This document shows positions 29,482-38,373 of a stretch of 64,000 bases of DNA, one piece after another (positions within the stretch are counted from its first letter, which is position 1; each line of letters opens with the position of its first letter). Below the pieces are notes generated by a model, which was not told where the DNA came from, did no database searches, and was given only the letters and a program-made list of their open reading frames with translations. The DNA is from Bradyrhizobium sp. Ce-3 (GTDB lineage Bacteria > Pseudomonadota > Alphaproteobacteria > Rhizobiales > Xanthobacteraceae), in assembly GCF_022835695.1 (NCBI RefSeq), contig NZ_BQUV01000001.1, forward strand, positions 740,641 to 804,640, written 5' to 3'. A program made the position numbers and the translations under genes.

Positions 29482-31089
29482 ATGTCCGATCTCGCGCTCT
29501 CCTCCCCCGCCGCGGCTTCCCCCGCCGCCACCGTGGATCCCAATCGCGCCAGTGTGACCGTCTGGATCTCGATCCTGGCGGCCATGATCGGCGCCTTCAT
29601 GGCGATCCTCAACATCCAGATCACCAATGCTTCGCTGCTCAACATCGAGGGCGGCATCGGAACCGGCGTCGACAACGGCTCCTGGATCTCGACGTCCTAT
29701 CTGATCGGCGAGATCGTGGTGATCCCGCTCACCGACTACCTCAGCCGGGTGTTCTCGTTCCGCAAGATCATCATCACCTTCGCCACGCTGTTCGCTGCCT
29801 TCTCGGTCGCCTGTGCCTTCACCCACGATCTGCCCTCGATGATCGCGATGCGCGGCCTGCAGGGCTTCTTTGGCGGCGTGCTGATCCCGATGGCCTTCAC
29901 ACTGGTGTTCACCAAGCTGCCGAAGGTGCAACAGCCGATCGGGCTGGCGATGTTCGCGCTTGCCGTGACCTTCGCGCCGGCGATCGGCCCGACCATCGGC
30001 GGCTACCTCACCGAGAATTACGGCTGGCAGACCATCTTCTTCGTCAACGTGATTCCGACCGCTGTCATGGTCGCCACCCTCTATTTCACGCTGGAACGCC
30101 AGCCGATGCAGCTCCATCTGCTGCGCGAGGGTGATTGGCTCGGCATCGCCACGATGGCGATCGGCCTGTCGTCGCTGCAGGCGGTGCTGGAGGAAGGCAA
30201 CAAGGACGACTGGTTCGGCTCGCCCTTCATCGTCAAGCTCGCGGTGATCGCAGCCGTCAGCCTGACCCTGTTCATCTGGATCGAGCTTGTCGTCGAGAAG
30301 CCGCTGCTCCGGCTGCGGCTCCTGACCCAGCGCAGCTTCGGCTTCGGCACGATCTCGGCGGTGTTCGTCGGCTTCGCCCTGTTCGGCTCGGTCTATCTGC
30401 TGCCCGCCTATCTCGGCCAGGTGCAGCGCTACAATGCCGAGCAGATCGGCCAGGTGCTGGCCTGGACCGGTCTGCCGCAGCTGATCCTGATCCCGCTGGT
30501 GCCGAAGCTGATGCAGCGTTTCGATGCCCGCCTGATCGCGTTCACCGGCATGGCGCTGTTCGCTGTCTCGTCCTTCATGAACATCCAGATGTCGCTCGAC
30601 TATTCCGGCGACCAGTTCTTCTATCCGAACATCGTTCGCGCTGTCGGCCAGGCGATCACGCTGGCGCCGCTGTCCGCCATCAGCCTCGGCAGCGTCGCGC
30701 CGCAGGATGCGCCGGCGGCCTCCGGTATCTCCAACATGATGCGCAATCTCGGCGGCGCGATCGGCACCGCGCTGCTCTCGACCATCGTCACCAAGCGCGA
30801 GCAGTTCCACTCCAACATCATCGGCCAGTCCGTTCATCTCGGCCGCGACGAGGTACGCACCCGGATCGCCGAGGTCACCAACTACTTCCTCAGCCACGGC
30901 ATCTCGGACCCCGCCACCGCACACAGCCAGGCGATCGTGGCGATCGGCAACATCGTGAAGCGTCAGGCATTGGTGCTCGGCTTTAGTGACGCCTTCGCGG
31001 TGATCGGCGTCGTACTGGTGCTCGCCGCGATCGCGATCGTTCTGACCGGCAAGCCGAAGAGCGCGGCAGGCGGCGCCGGCGCGCATTGA
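29482..31089 (+). CDS. DHA2 family [16 protein letters not shown] efflux transporter (EmrB-like)
   Basis: This 535-residue transporter has about 14 hydrophobic segments. It opens with a soluble tail and VTVWISILAAMIGAFMAILN, then NASLLNIEGGIGTG and the motif C-like region FAPAIGPTIGGYLTENYGWQ, all typical of drug:H+ antiporters of the DHA2 class. It works with the adaptor encoded 8 bp upstream. The TetR control suggests export of a toxic organic compound; with the aromatic pathway next door, an aromatic acid is one possibility. The stop codon is 35 bp from the convergent ligase gene. Confidence 0.92.
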   Translation: MSDLALSSPAAASPAATVDPNRASVTVWISILAAMIGAFMAILNIQITNASLLNIEGGIGTGVDNGSWISTSYLIGEIVVIPLTDYLSRVFSFRKIIITFATLFAAFSVACAFTHDLPSMIAMRGLQGFFGGVLIPMAFTLVFTKLPKVQQPIGLAMFALAVTFAPAIGPTIGGYLTENYGWQTIFFVNVIPTAVMVATLYFTLERQPMQLHLLREGDWLGIATMAIGLSSLQAVLEEGNKDDWFGSPFIVKLAVIAAVSLTLFIWIELVVEKPLLRLRLLTQRSFGFGTISAVFVGFALFGSVYLLPAYLGQVQRYNAEQIGQVLAWTGLPQLILIPLVPKLMQRFDARLIAFTGMALFAVSSFMNIQMSLDYSGDQFFYPNIVRAVGQAITLAPLSAISLGSVAPQDAPAASGISNMMRNLGGAIGTALLSTIVTKREQFHSNIIGQSVHLGRDEVRTRIAEVTNYFLSHGISDPATAHSQAIVAIGNIVKRQALVLGFSDAFAVIGVVLVLAAIAIVLTGKPKSAAGGAGAH

Positions 31090-31124
31090 ACGCGGGGGCG
31101 GCGGCCACGGCTGCCGCCCTGCCC

Positions 31125-32768
31125 CTAGCTCGCCTCGCGCAGCTTGAAGCGCTGGATCTTTCCGGTCTGGGTCTTCGGCAACGCCTCGACAAAGGCGATC
31201 GCGCGAGGATATTTGTACGGCGCGATCGTCGCCTTGACGTGATCCTGCAACAGCTTGACCTCGACATCGTCGCTGCGCGCGCCCTGTTTCAGGACGATGA
31301 ACGCGGAGACGATCTGTCCCCGCTCCTCATCGGGCGCGCCGATCACCGCACACTCCGCGACATCGGGATGCCCGAGTAGCGCGGCCTCGACTTCGGGACC
31401 GGCGATGTTGTAGCCCGCCGAGATGATCATGTCGTCGGCGCGCGCCACGAACGACAGCCGGCCGTTCTCGTCGCTGACGAAGGCATCGCCGGTGATGTTC
31501 CAGCCATCGCGAACATATTTGGTCTGCCTGGCGTCGGCGAGATAGCGGCAGCCGGTCGGACCGCGAACCGCCAGCTTGCCGACCTGGCCTGCCGGCAGCT
31601 CGTTCATGTCTTCGTCGACGATCTTGGCGTGATAGCCCGAGACGGGCGTACCGGTGGTGCCGGCGACGGCGCTGCCGGCGCGGTTGGTGATGAAGATATG
31701 CAGCAGCTCCGTGCTGCCGATGCCGTCGAGGATCGGCTTGCCGGTCTTTTTGGTCCAGCTCTCGAACACCGGCGCCGGCAGCGTCTCGCCGGCCGAGACC
31801 GCGAGACGCAGCGACGACAGATCGGCACCCTTGTCCATTGCCGCCATCATCGCGCGATAGGCGGTCGGCGCGGTGAAGCAGATCGTCGCCTTGTAGGTCT
31901 CGATGATCCGGATCATCTCGCTCGGCGCCGCGTTCTCGAGCAGCGTCGCGGTGGCGCCGAAGCGCAGCGGAAAGATCGCCAGTCCCCCGAGGCCGAACGT
32001 GAACGCGAGCGGCGGCGAGCCGACGAACACGTCGTCCGGCGTCACCTTGAGCACCTCCCTGGCGTAGCCGTCCGCGACGATCAGGAGATCGCGATGGAAA
32101 TGCATCGTCGCCTTGGGTTCGCCCGTGGTTCCCGACGTGAAGCCGAGCAGCGCGACGTCGTCACGGCCGGTCTTCACCGCATCGAACTTGACCGGCTTGT
32201 TCAGCGCGATCCGGTCGAGCTCGGCGTCGTGGTTTTGCGTGCCGTCGAAATTGACGACCTGCTTGAGGAATTTGCTGGTCTTGGCGCAGGCCACCAGTTC
32301 GTCCGCGATGCGGCTGTCGGTCAGCGCCAGCGCAATCTCGGCCTTGTCGACGATCTTGGCCAGTTCGCCGGCGCGCAGCATCGGCATCGTGTTGACGACG
32401 ACGGCGCCAGCCTTGGTCGCCGCGAGCCAGGCCGCGACCAGCGCCGGATTGTTGCCGGAGCGGATCAGGACGCGATTGCCGGGCTTGACGCCGTAATTCT
32501 CCACCAGCGCATGCGCGAGACGGTTCGACCAGTCGGTCAATTCCTTGTAGGTGCGCTGGCGACCGTTGCCGATCAGCGCGATCCGATCTCCCATCCCCCG
32601 CTCGACGATGCGATCGGTCAATTCGACCGCGGCGTTGAGATAATCCGGATATTGAAACTCCGGCTGGTCGAGCAGCAGCTGCGGCCACTGCGCTGACGGC
32701 GGCAGGTTGCGCCGCGCGAAATCGTCAATATGCCCAGAGGGGCCGAGCTCGAGAAATTCACCTGACAT
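31125..32768 (-). CDS. Aryl-CoA ligase, probably 2-aminobenzoate-CoA ligase
   Basis: This 547-residue adenylate-forming enzyme activates a carboxylic acid with ATP and CoA. The ATP loop is LLGFTSGTTGEPKATMHFH, the hinge region ends in SFVARADDMIISAGYNIAGP, and the C-terminal catalytic lysine lies in LPKTQTGKIQRFKLRE. Overall it resembles the benzoate/2-aminobenzoate-CoA ligase group (AFTFGLGGLAIFPLRFGAT). The frame is open to 32882; the ATG at 32768 has an AGGGG site and the normal N-terminus. A MarR-like site lies about 120-135 bp upstream. With the two-domain monooxygenase at 40-42.3 kb it would start CoA-dependent anthranilate breakdown. Benzoate or a hydroxybenzoate is an alternative substrate. 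Confidence 0.85.
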   Translation of the reverse strand: MSGEFLELGPSGHIDDFARRNLPPSAQWPQLLLDQPEFQYPDYLNAAVELTDRIVERGMGDRIALIGNGRQRTYKELTDWSNRLAHALVENYGVKPGNRVLIRSGNNPALVAAWLAATKAGAVVVNTMPMLRAGELAKIVDKAEIALALTDSRIADELVACAKTSKFLKQVVNFDGTQNHDAELDRIALNKPVKFDAVKTGRDDVALLGFTSGTTGEPKATMHFHRDLLIVADGYAREVLKVTPDDVFVGSPPLAFTFGLGGLAIFPLRFGATATLLENAAPSEMIRIIETYKATICFTAPTAYRAMMAAMDKGADLSSLRLAVSAGETLPAPVFESWTKKTGKPILDGIGSTELLHIFITNRAGSAVAGTTGTPVSGYHAKIVDEDMNELPAGQVGKLAVRGPTGCRYLADARQTKYVRDGWNITGDAFVSDENGRLSFVARADDMIISAGYNIAGPEVEAALLGHPDVAECAVIGAPDEERGQIVSAFIVLKQGARSDDVEVKLLQDHVKATIAPYKYPRAIAFVEALPKTQTGKIQRFKLREAS

Positions 32769-32885
32769 TCGATTGCCCCTCGCTTTCCATCCAGAAAGGC
32801 CAAGACCAATTTCGAAAAGACCAATTTCGAAAAGACCAACGTCGAGAAGAACAAGGACGCCCGGCAGCGTTCCAGTCGCCAATCA

Positions 32886-32904
32886 TTTTATACTTAAAAT
32901 AATT
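32886..32904. promoter_or_regulatory. MarR-like operator, site A (aryl-CoA ligase promoter)
   Basis: TTTTATACTTAAAATAATT, with inverted arms TTTTA and TAAAA, is identical over 19 bases to site D at 42389-42407. It matches sites B and C at TTT.A..CTT.AA..AATT. It lies between the hydrolase stop and the ligase start, in strikingly A/T-rich DNA for this genome. Confidence 0.75.
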
Positions 32905-32942
32905 TGGTGCAAGGGTGGAGAATGGCTGCGGACCCTGGAATC

Positions 32943-33758
32943 TCAGATCTGTGTGAGCTGCTTCAACCGGGCGACCATGGCCGACTCCGGATCGGCGAGC
33001 GGTGCGATCGCGGTGAAATGATTGGCATCGGGCACCGTGCCGAACCGCGTCGCCACGCCCGCGCTGCCCCAGACATCGGCGATGGTCCGGCTCTGCCGGT
33101 GATATTCGGCGCTCTCGGCGCCGCCAACCACCGCATCGAGCGTCGCGCCAGCGGGCGCTTTCCAGAGCAGCGGGCTCGCCGCCCTTGCTGCGTCGCGATC
33201 GAGGCCAAGCGCCTTGTTGATGGAGGTGCCGACCAGCGGTTCGAGCTCGAACAGGCCGGAGATCGCGTAAGCAGCCCTGACCAGATTGTTCGGCAGCGCC
33301 GCATCATAGACCGGCCAATCGGTCGCGAGCATGCATGCGGCAAGATGTCCGCCGGCGGAGTGTCCCGACACGACCAGCGGCCGGCCCAGCTTTGCCAGCT
33401 CGCGGCACGCCGCTCGCATCTCGCTGATGATGTCGCTGATCGAGACATGAGGGCAGAGATCGTAGCTCGGCACCGCGACGCTGATACCGTGTCCATTGAG
33501 CCCGCGCGCGCAATGGCTCGACGACGAACCATCCAGCGCCTGCCAATAACCGCCGTGGATGAAGACCACGAGCGGCCCGCCGCGGTCGCCCTCGAACAGA
33601 TCGATGACGTTGCGGCTGCCGGGACCATAGCTCAGCCGCCGCGGCGGATGCTGCTCGCGATAGGCCGCGGAGTCCCGCGCCCAGCCGGCCATCAGCGCCG
33701 GGTTTTCCGGCACCCGCGCGCGGTTGTTGTATTCGACCTCGTAATCGATCTCGCTCAC
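32943..33758 (-). CDS. Alpha/beta hydrolase, kynurenine-formamidase-like
   Basis: This 271-residue alpha/beta-fold hydrolase has the oxyanion motif HGGYW (68-72) and nucleophile elbow GHSAGG (132-137), the pair seen in arylformamidases, which hydrolyse N-formylkynurenine. Cleavage of an N-formyl or related aromatic amide would release kynurenine or anthranilate, which fits the neighbouring 2-aminobenzoyl-CoA genes. The start is GTG, three bases after the MarR stop codon, so it is in the MarR operon. General esterase activity is the alternative; there is no secretion signal. Confidence 0.8.
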   Translation of the reverse strand: MSEIDYEVEYNNRARVPENPALMAGWARDSAAYREQHPPRRLSYGPGSRNVIDLFEGDRGGPLVVFIHGGYWQALDGSSSSHCARGLNGHGISVAVPSYDLCPHVSISDIISEMRAACRELAKLGRPLVVSGHSAGGHLAACMLATDWPVYDAALPNNLVRAAYAISGLFELEPLVGTSINKALGLDRDAARAASPLLWKAPAGATLDAVVGGAESAEYHRQSRTIADVWGSAGVATRFGTVPDANHFTAIAPLADPESAMVARLKQLTQI

Positions 33759-33761
33759 GGC

Positions 33762-34256
33762 CTAAGCTGTCCTCGCCTTGGCGGAGCGCTGCGCCGAGCC
33801 CTTGGCCTTGGCGAGCAGCCGCATCAGTTCGCGGATATCCTTCGGCGAGAGGTCGCCGAAGATATCGGCGATCCATTTCTCGTGCTCGGCCGCCATCTTG
33901 CGGAATTCGGCGCGGCCGAGCTTGGTCAGCCGGATGAACTGCACGCGGCGGTCGGTCTCCGAGGTGCGACGGTCGAGATGGCCCGACTCCACCAGGCGCT
34001 CGACCAGCCCGGTGACGTTGCCATTCGACACCATCATCCGCTTCGACAGGTCCGACAGCGTCATGCCGTCGGACACCTTGTCGAGCTGAGCCATCAAGTC
34101 GAAGCGCGGCAGCGTGACGTCGAACTTCTCACGCAATTGGCTGCGTACCTCGCCTTCGATCAGGGTGGTGCAGGTCAAGAGGCGCAGCCACAGCCGGAGC
34201 TCGGTGCCGTGATCGTCGGGCAGTTCGACGGCTTTGGTTTCGGAATCGAGGTTCAT
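33762..34256 (-). CDS. MarR family transcriptional regulator
   Basis: This 164-residue winged-helix regulator has the recognition region GMTLSDLSKRMMVSNGNVTG (about residues 68-87) and the wing RRTSETDRRVQFIRLTKLG. The ATG at 34256 has a GGAGG site 12 bases upstream; an open frame to 34376 is not needed by the family. It is divergent from a binding-protein gene, and two similar operator-like sites lie between the two. The same motif recurs before the ligase and before the two-domain monooxygenase, so this protein probably represses the whole aromatic cluster, with an aryl-CoA or aromatic acid as likely inducer. Confidence 0.88.
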   Translation of the reverse strand: MNLDSETKAVELPDDHGTELRLWLRLLTCTTLIEGEVRSQLREKFDVTLPRFDLMAQLDKVSDGMTLSDLSKRMMVSNGNVTGLVERLVESGHLDRRTSETDRRVQFIRLTKLGRAEFRKMAAEHEKWIADIFGDLSPKDIRELMRLLAKAKGSAQRSAKARTA

Positions 34257-34299
34257 GCGGCGATCGTGCCTCCGCGGCGGGTTCCGGTCGGACCAATTA

Positions 34300-34318
34300 C
34301 TTTGAGCTTCAAACAATT
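34300..34318. promoter_or_regulatory. MarR-like operator, site B
   Basis: CTTTGAGCTTCAAACAATT carries inverted arms TTTGA/TCAAA and lies 44 bp upstream of the marR start. It aligns with sites A, C and D at TTT.A..CTT.AA..AATT. Confidence 0.7.
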
Positions 34319-34379
34319 CGCGGCGCGCCGCAAGGACAATTGCGAATCCGACCCGATACGCCGGGTTAAACTGCAATTT

Positions 34380-34398
34380 CTTTAAACTTCAAGCAATT
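34380..34398. promoter_or_regulatory. MarR-like operator, site C
   Basis: CTTTAAACTTCAAGCAATT is 80 bp from site B on the same strand, with 15 of 19 bases shared. It lies about 150 bp upstream of the binding-protein start and could control that promoter or assist site B. Confidence 0.7.
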
Positions 34399-34546
34399 GG
34401 CGCGGCGCTTGCATGTGCCGCGCCTGCATGGTGCGCGACGATCGCCTGACGCGATGCCACATCGCTTGCAGCGGTTGCACGCGTCAGACTAAGCTGAGGC
34501 CAAACGGGCTGAAGCCTGAGCACAAGAGCAAGGTTGGGGGAGAGAT

Positions 34547-35713
34547 ATGAAGCAGTTGACGAAACTTGCGGGATTGGCGGCGCTGCTGGGTATCGCGGTC
34601 ACTCCGGCGAATGCGCAAGACAAGATCAAGATCGGCGTGCTGGTGACGACCTCGGGCCCGGCCGCTGCGCTTGGCCAGCAGGTCCGCGACGGCTTTGCGC
34701 TCGCGATCAAGGACCTCGGCGGCAAGATGGCCGGCCGCGATGTCGAGATCGTCAACGCCGACGACGAGTTGAAGCCCGACGCCGCCGTGGTCAAGGTGCG
34801 TGGCCTGCTCGAGCGCGACAAGGTCGATTTCGTGGTCGGCCCGATCTTCTCCAACATCCTGCTCGCGATCCACCGCCCGGTCACAGAGAGCAAGACCTTC
34901 CTGATCAGCCCGAATGCCGGCCCCTCCAGCTACGCCGGCAAGGAGTGCAACCCGTTCTTCTATGTGACGTCGTACCAGAACGATCAGGTGCACGAGATCC
35001 TCGGCAAGGTGGCGCAGGACCGCGGCTACAAGCGCGTCTACCTGCTGGTGCCGAACTATCAGGCCGGCCGCGACTCCGTCGCCGGCTTCAAGCTCGACTA
35101 CAAGGGCGAAATATCAGAGGAATCCTACACGCCGCTGAACACGCTGGATTTCCAGCCCGAGCTCTCCAAGATCGCTGCGCAGAAGCCGGACGCGCTGTTC
35201 ACCTTCATGCCGGGCGGCATGGGCGTGAACCTGGTGAAGCAGTACAAGCAGGCCGGCGCCACCGTGCCGGTGCTGTCCGCCTTCACCGTCGACGAATCCA
35301 CCCTGCCCGCACAGCAGGACGCCGCGGTCGGCATGTTCGGCGGCGCCAATTGGGCGCCCAACCTGGACAATCCCCAGAGCAAGAAGTTCGTCGCGGCCTA
35401 TGAGGCGGCCTACAATGGCGTGCCCGGCACCTACGCCATGCAGGCCTATGACGCGGCGCTTCTGATCGACAGCGCGGTCAGGGCGGTGAAGGGTGATCTC
35501 TCCAACAAGGACGCGGTCGCGGCGGCGCTGAAGAAGGCCGACTTCACCTCGCTGCGCGGTAACTTCAAGTTCAACAACAACGGCTATCCGATCCAGGATT
35601 TCTACCTCACCAAGGTCGCGAAGCGGCCCGACGGCAAATTCCAGACCGAGATCGTCGAAAAGGTATTTTCGAACTATGGCGACCGCTACGCCAAGGACTG
35701 CGCGGCCAAGTAA
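34547..35713 (+). CDS. ABC transporter substrate-binding protein (Peripla_BP_6), aromatic cluster
   Basis: This 388-residue periplasmic binding protein has a signal peptide ending TPANA-QDKIK and the LivJ-like opening IKIGVLVTTSGPAAALGQQV. VDFVVGPIFSNILLAIHRPV and the C-terminal NGYPIQDFYLTKVAKRPDG resemble binding proteins for aromatic acids in Rhodopseudomonas and Bradyrhizobium. GGGGGAGAG precedes the ATG. It is divergent from MarR and probably under its control, so an aromatic ligand such as anthranilate or benzoate is inferred. No membrane components are adjacent. Confidence 0.9.
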   Translation: MKQLTKLAGLAALLGIAVTPANAQDKIKIGVLVTTSGPAAALGQQVRDGFALAIKDLGGKMAGRDVEIVNADDELKPDAAVVKVRGLLERDKVDFVVGPIFSNILLAIHRPVTESKTFLISPNAGPSSYAGKECNPFFYVTSYQNDQVHEILGKVAQDRGYKRVYLLVPNYQAGRDSVAGFKLDYKGEISEESYTPLNTLDFQPELSKIAAQKPDALFTFMPGGMGVNLVKQYKQAGATVPVLSAFTVDESTLPAQQDAAVGMFGGANWAPNLDNPQSKKFVAAYEAAYNGVPGTYAMQAYDAALLIDSAVRAVKGDLSNKDAVAAALKKADFTSLRGNFKFNNNGYPIQDFYLTKVAKRPDGKFQTEIVEKVFSNYGDRYAKDCAAK

Positions 35714-35722
35714 GCATTCATG

Positions 35723-35766
35723 GCGTTTTCAAGCGAAGTGGACACCGGTTCGCGTGAAGAAAACGC
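35723..35766. repeat. Rhizobiales intergenic hairpin element
   Basis: Arms GCGTTTTC and GAAAACGC enclose AGCGAAGTGGACACCGGTTC and GCGTGAA. This is a familiar short palindromic element of Bradyrhizobium and relatives (from memory). Here it lies between the binding-protein and cupin genes and may trim or attenuate the transcript between them. Confidence 0.7.
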
Positions 35767-35787
35767 GTCAAATGAAGATGAGGAAAC

Positions 35788-36246
35788 ATGACGATGAAAG
35801 ACGAGATCGCCGGCATCACCCGCGCCAATGAGGGCATCCAGGGCATTTCCTGGAGCATCCTCGGCCAGACCTACGTGCCGAAGAGCCGTTCCGAGCATTC
35901 GTTCTCCTGGCACGCCACCTTCCCGCCGGGCACCTTCGTGCCGCCGCACATCCATCCCGACCAGGACGAGTATCTCTACATCCTCGAGGGCAAGCTCGAC
36001 TTCATGCTCGACGGGGCCGATGAGTCAGCCACGCCAGGCGATCTTGTGCGCCTGCCGGCGGGCAAGCCGCACGGCATCTTCAACAAGTCGCAGCAGCCGG
36101 CCAAGACGTTGTTCTGGGTGTCGCCGACCCGCCGGCTCTACGACCTGTTCTGGGCGATCCACAACATGAAGGAGCAGAACCCGGAGGACGTGGTGCGGCT
36201 CGCCGCCGAGCACAACATCCACTTCCTGCCGCCGCCTCCGGCGTAA
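35788..36246 (+). CDS. Cupin-domain protein
   Basis: This 152-residue single-domain cupin has motif 1 PPHIHPDQDEYLYILEGKL (two histidines and a glutamate as likely metal ligands) and motif 2 GDLVRLPAGKPHGIFNKS. It could be a small dioxygenase or isomerase, or a metabolite-binding protein. GAGGAAAC precedes the ATG. It follows the aromatic binding-protein gene in the same direction, so co-expression is likely. The reaction cannot be assigned. Confidence 0.82.
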   Translation: MTMKDEIAGITRANEGIQGISWSILGQTYVPKSRSEHSFSWHATFPPGTFVPPHIHPDQDEYLYILEGKLDFMLDGADESATPGDLVRLPAGKPHGIFNKSQQPAKTLFWVSPTRRLYDLFWAIHNMKEQNPEDVVRLAAEHNIHFLPPPPA

Positions 36247-36266
36247 GTTACGCGCCGGCTTCTCTC

Positions 36267-36400
36267 CGTCATCCTGAGGAGCCGCGAAGCGGCGTCTCGA
36301 AGGATGCACGGCCCGGCTCGTGGCCCTCGACCCTTCGAGACGCGCGCAAATGCGCGCTCCTCCAGCGACAAAGGCGAAGCCTTTGCGCGGGGGTGACGGG
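36267..36400. repeat. Intergenic repeat, left copy (forward)
   Basis: This 134-bp element begins CGTCATCCTGAGGAGCCGCG and ends AGCCTTTGCGCGGGGGTGAC. Its approximate reverse complement lies at 37821-37953, so the pair brackets the flavoprotein gene as inverted repeats. Internal short stems such as AAAGGCGAAGCCTTT are present. Confidence 0.75.
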
Positions 36401-36422
36401 TCGACGGATCGGACGTTGCCCG

Positions 36423-37664
36423 CTACTGCCGCGCCACCACGCGCGCGGCGAAGCCGGCCTTCGCGGCATAGCCGCGCACGATCGCCTCGCGCGCTTCGTA
36501 ATTGAGGATGGTGTCGACGTCGGTAAAGCCCTGCGGCGCGAGTTGCTCGACGGCGTCGATCACGCCTTCCGGTCCGCCGCGGCGGTTGGAGGCGACGATG
36601 TCGGCGGTCATCGGCAGCCGCTGCCGCTCGTAGGCCGCCAGCGCCTGACGCGGATGCTCGGCTCGCGCCAGCATGTCGGCAAGGCAGCGCGCATCGAGAA
36701 TGGCTTGCGATGCGCCGTTCGAGCCGACCGGATACATCGGATGCGCGGCATCGCCGAGCAATGTGACGCGGCCGCTCGACCAATGCGGCAGCGGATCGCG
36801 GTCGCAGCACGGATACTCCCAAAATTCCGGCGTCGCGTTGATCAGGCCGGCGAAGTCGACCTGCGGGATCGTGAAACCAGTGACGTAGGGCATCATCTCG
36901 TCGCGCCGGCCGAGATTGGACCAGCCCTCGCGGCGCGGCGGTGGTGAGGTGCCGTCGCCGATCCGCACCAGCACGGCCCAATTGGTGAGGCGGCTCGCCG
37001 GGCTCGAGCCTGGCGCGATCGGATAGATCACGGCCTTGGCGTTCAGCCCGCCGGCGATGATCATCGAACGTCCGGTCAGGAAAGCCGGCCAATCGGTCGC
37101 GCCGCGCCACAGCATCAATCCGTTCCAGCACGGGCCGCCCTCATCCGGAAACAGCGCCTCGCGTACTTTGGAGTGGATGCCGTCGGCGCCGATCAGGATG
37201 TCGCCGCGCGCGGTGTGCACATGGGCCCCGCTGCGATCGAAGAAATAGGCCGACACGCCGCCCTCGTCCTGCGTGAAGGAGCCGAGCCGGCAGCCGGTGC
37301 GGATCGCATCCGCACCGAGACGCTCGATCACGGCCTGATGGATCACGCTTTGCAGGCGGCCGCGATGAACGGAGAATTGCGGCACGTCGTGGCCGGCATC
37401 GAGCCCGCGCTTCTCGTGCCAGACCTGCTGGCCATGCCGCGTCAGATAGAACAGCTCATGGGTACGGATCGCGACCTCGTCGAGCTTGTCGAGCAAGCCA
37501 AGCCCCGCCAGTTCGCGGATCGCATGCGGCAATGTGTTGATGCCGACGCCGAGCTCGCGGATCGTCTCCGATTGCTCGTACAGCTCGCAACTGATGCCGC
37601 GCGAGCGCAGCATCAGCGCGGTGGTGAGGCCTCCGATGCCGCCTCCGACGATAATCGCCTTCAT
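36423..37664 (-). CDS. FAD-dependent aromatic monooxygenase (PhzS/salicylate-hydroxylase-like)
   Basis: This 413-residue class A flavoprotein has the N-terminal FAD fold IIVGGGIGGLTTALMLRSRG (4-23), the DG motif GDILIGADGIHSKVR and the GD motif GRVTLLGDAAHPMYPVGSNG. ELGVGINTLPHAIRELAGLG resembles PhzS-type hydroxylases. It should hydroxylate an aromatic or heteroaromatic acid with NAD(P)H and oxygen. AAGGGACG precedes the ATG. It stands alone between inverted copies of an intergenic repeat inside the anthranilate region, and lacks a MarR-like site, so it may be separately regulated or a later insertion. The substrate is unknown. Confidence 0.88.
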   Translation of the reverse strand: MKAIIVGGGIGGLTTALMLRSRGISCELYEQSETIRELGVGINTLPHAIRELAGLGLLDKLDEVAIRTHELFYLTRHGQQVWHEKRGLDAGHDVPQFSVHRGRLQSVIHQAVIERLGADAIRTGCRLGSFTQDEGGVSAYFFDRSGAHVHTARGDILIGADGIHSKVREALFPDEGGPCWNGLMLWRGATDWPAFLTGRSMIIAGGLNAKAVIYPIAPGSSPASRLTNWAVLVRIGDGTSPPPRREGWSNLGRRDEMMPYVTGFTIPQVDFAGLINATPEFWEYPCCDRDPLPHWSSGRVTLLGDAAHPMYPVGSNGASQAILDARCLADMLARAEHPRQALAAYERQRLPMTADIVASNRRGGPEGVIDAVEQLAPQGFTDVDTILNYEAREAIVRGYAAKAGFAARVVARQ

Positions 37665-37820
37665 CGTCCCTTACTCCACTCACAACAGGACGTTTTTACG
37701 CTTTCGCCTAGGGTCGCATGCCCGGTTGTCCGGCCGCAAGCGGGTTTGTCGCGTCAAACTCCGGTCGGGCCCCGCTGCTTTGGCTTAGGCTTAACATTGC
37801 TTCAGCGTACCCCAATCTAG

Positions 37821-37953
37821 CCCCGTCACCCCCGCGCAAAGGCTCCGCCTTTGTCGCTGGAGGAGCGCGGAACGCGCGTCTCGAAGGGTCGACGGCCACC
37901 AGCCGGGCCGTGCATCCTTCGAGGCTCGTTGCGCTCGCACCTCAAGATGACGG
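37821..37953. repeat. Intergenic repeat, right copy (inverted)
   Basis: It begins CCCGTCACCCCCGCGCAAAG and ends CACCTCAAGATGACGG, the reverse orientation of the element at 36267-36400, with many small differences. It occupies most of the 312-bp gap between the flavoprotein and RidA genes. Confidence 0.75.
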
Positions 37954-37976
37954 GATTGGCAACGGCTCATTCCCGA

Positions 37977-38372
37977 TCAATCCGGCACCACCGCGAAGGC
38001 CTGGATTTCCACCTTGGCGCGATCCTCGATCAGGCCCGCAACCTGGATCGCAGTCATCGCCGGAAAGCGCCGGCCGATGACGTCGCGGTAGACGACGCCG
38101 ATCTCCTTCAGCCGCGCGGAATATTCCTTGCGGTCGAGCAGGTACCAGGTCATCGACACGATGTGCTCGGGCCCGGCCCCGCCGGCGGCGGCAACCGCGA
38201 CGATGTTGCGCAGGGTCTGGCCGATCTGCGCCACGAGATCGTCGGTCTCGAACACGCATTGCCCGTTCCAGCCGATCTGGCCGGCGATGAAGAGCTGTTT
38301 GCCGCGCGCGGCCATGCCGTTGGCGTAGCCGATCGGCTTCGCCCATCCATCCGGTTGCAGGATCTCGATCAT
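37977..38372 (-). CDS. RidA family enamine/imine deaminase
   Basis: This 131-residue member of the RidA (YjgF) family has GKQLFIAGQIGWNG, GGAGPEHIVSMTWYL and a C-terminal EIQAFAVV strand. The family hydrolyses enamines or imines to ketones plus ammonia. It is the last gene of the operon that starts with the 2-aminobenzoyl-CoA-type monooxygenase/reductase, whose product is an amino-cyclohexenone, i.e. an enamine. A role in releasing that amino group is therefore attractive but inferred. The ATG follows the hydratase TGA by one base, so the two are coupled. Confidence 0.85.
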   Translation of the reverse strand: MIEILQPDGWAKPIGYANGMAARGKQLFIAGQIGWNGQCVFETDDLVAQIGQTLRNIVAVAAAGGAGPEHIVSMTWYLLDRKEYSARLKEIGVVYRDVIGRRFPAMTAIQVAGLIEDRAKVEIQAFAVVPD

Positions 38373-38373
38373 C

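Noticed and set aside
29215-31086. A 623-codon minus-strand open frame opposite the EmrB-like gene
   Set aside because: Highly charged, His/Asp/Arg-rich translation without domains; the plus strand encodes a clear 14-segment transporter.
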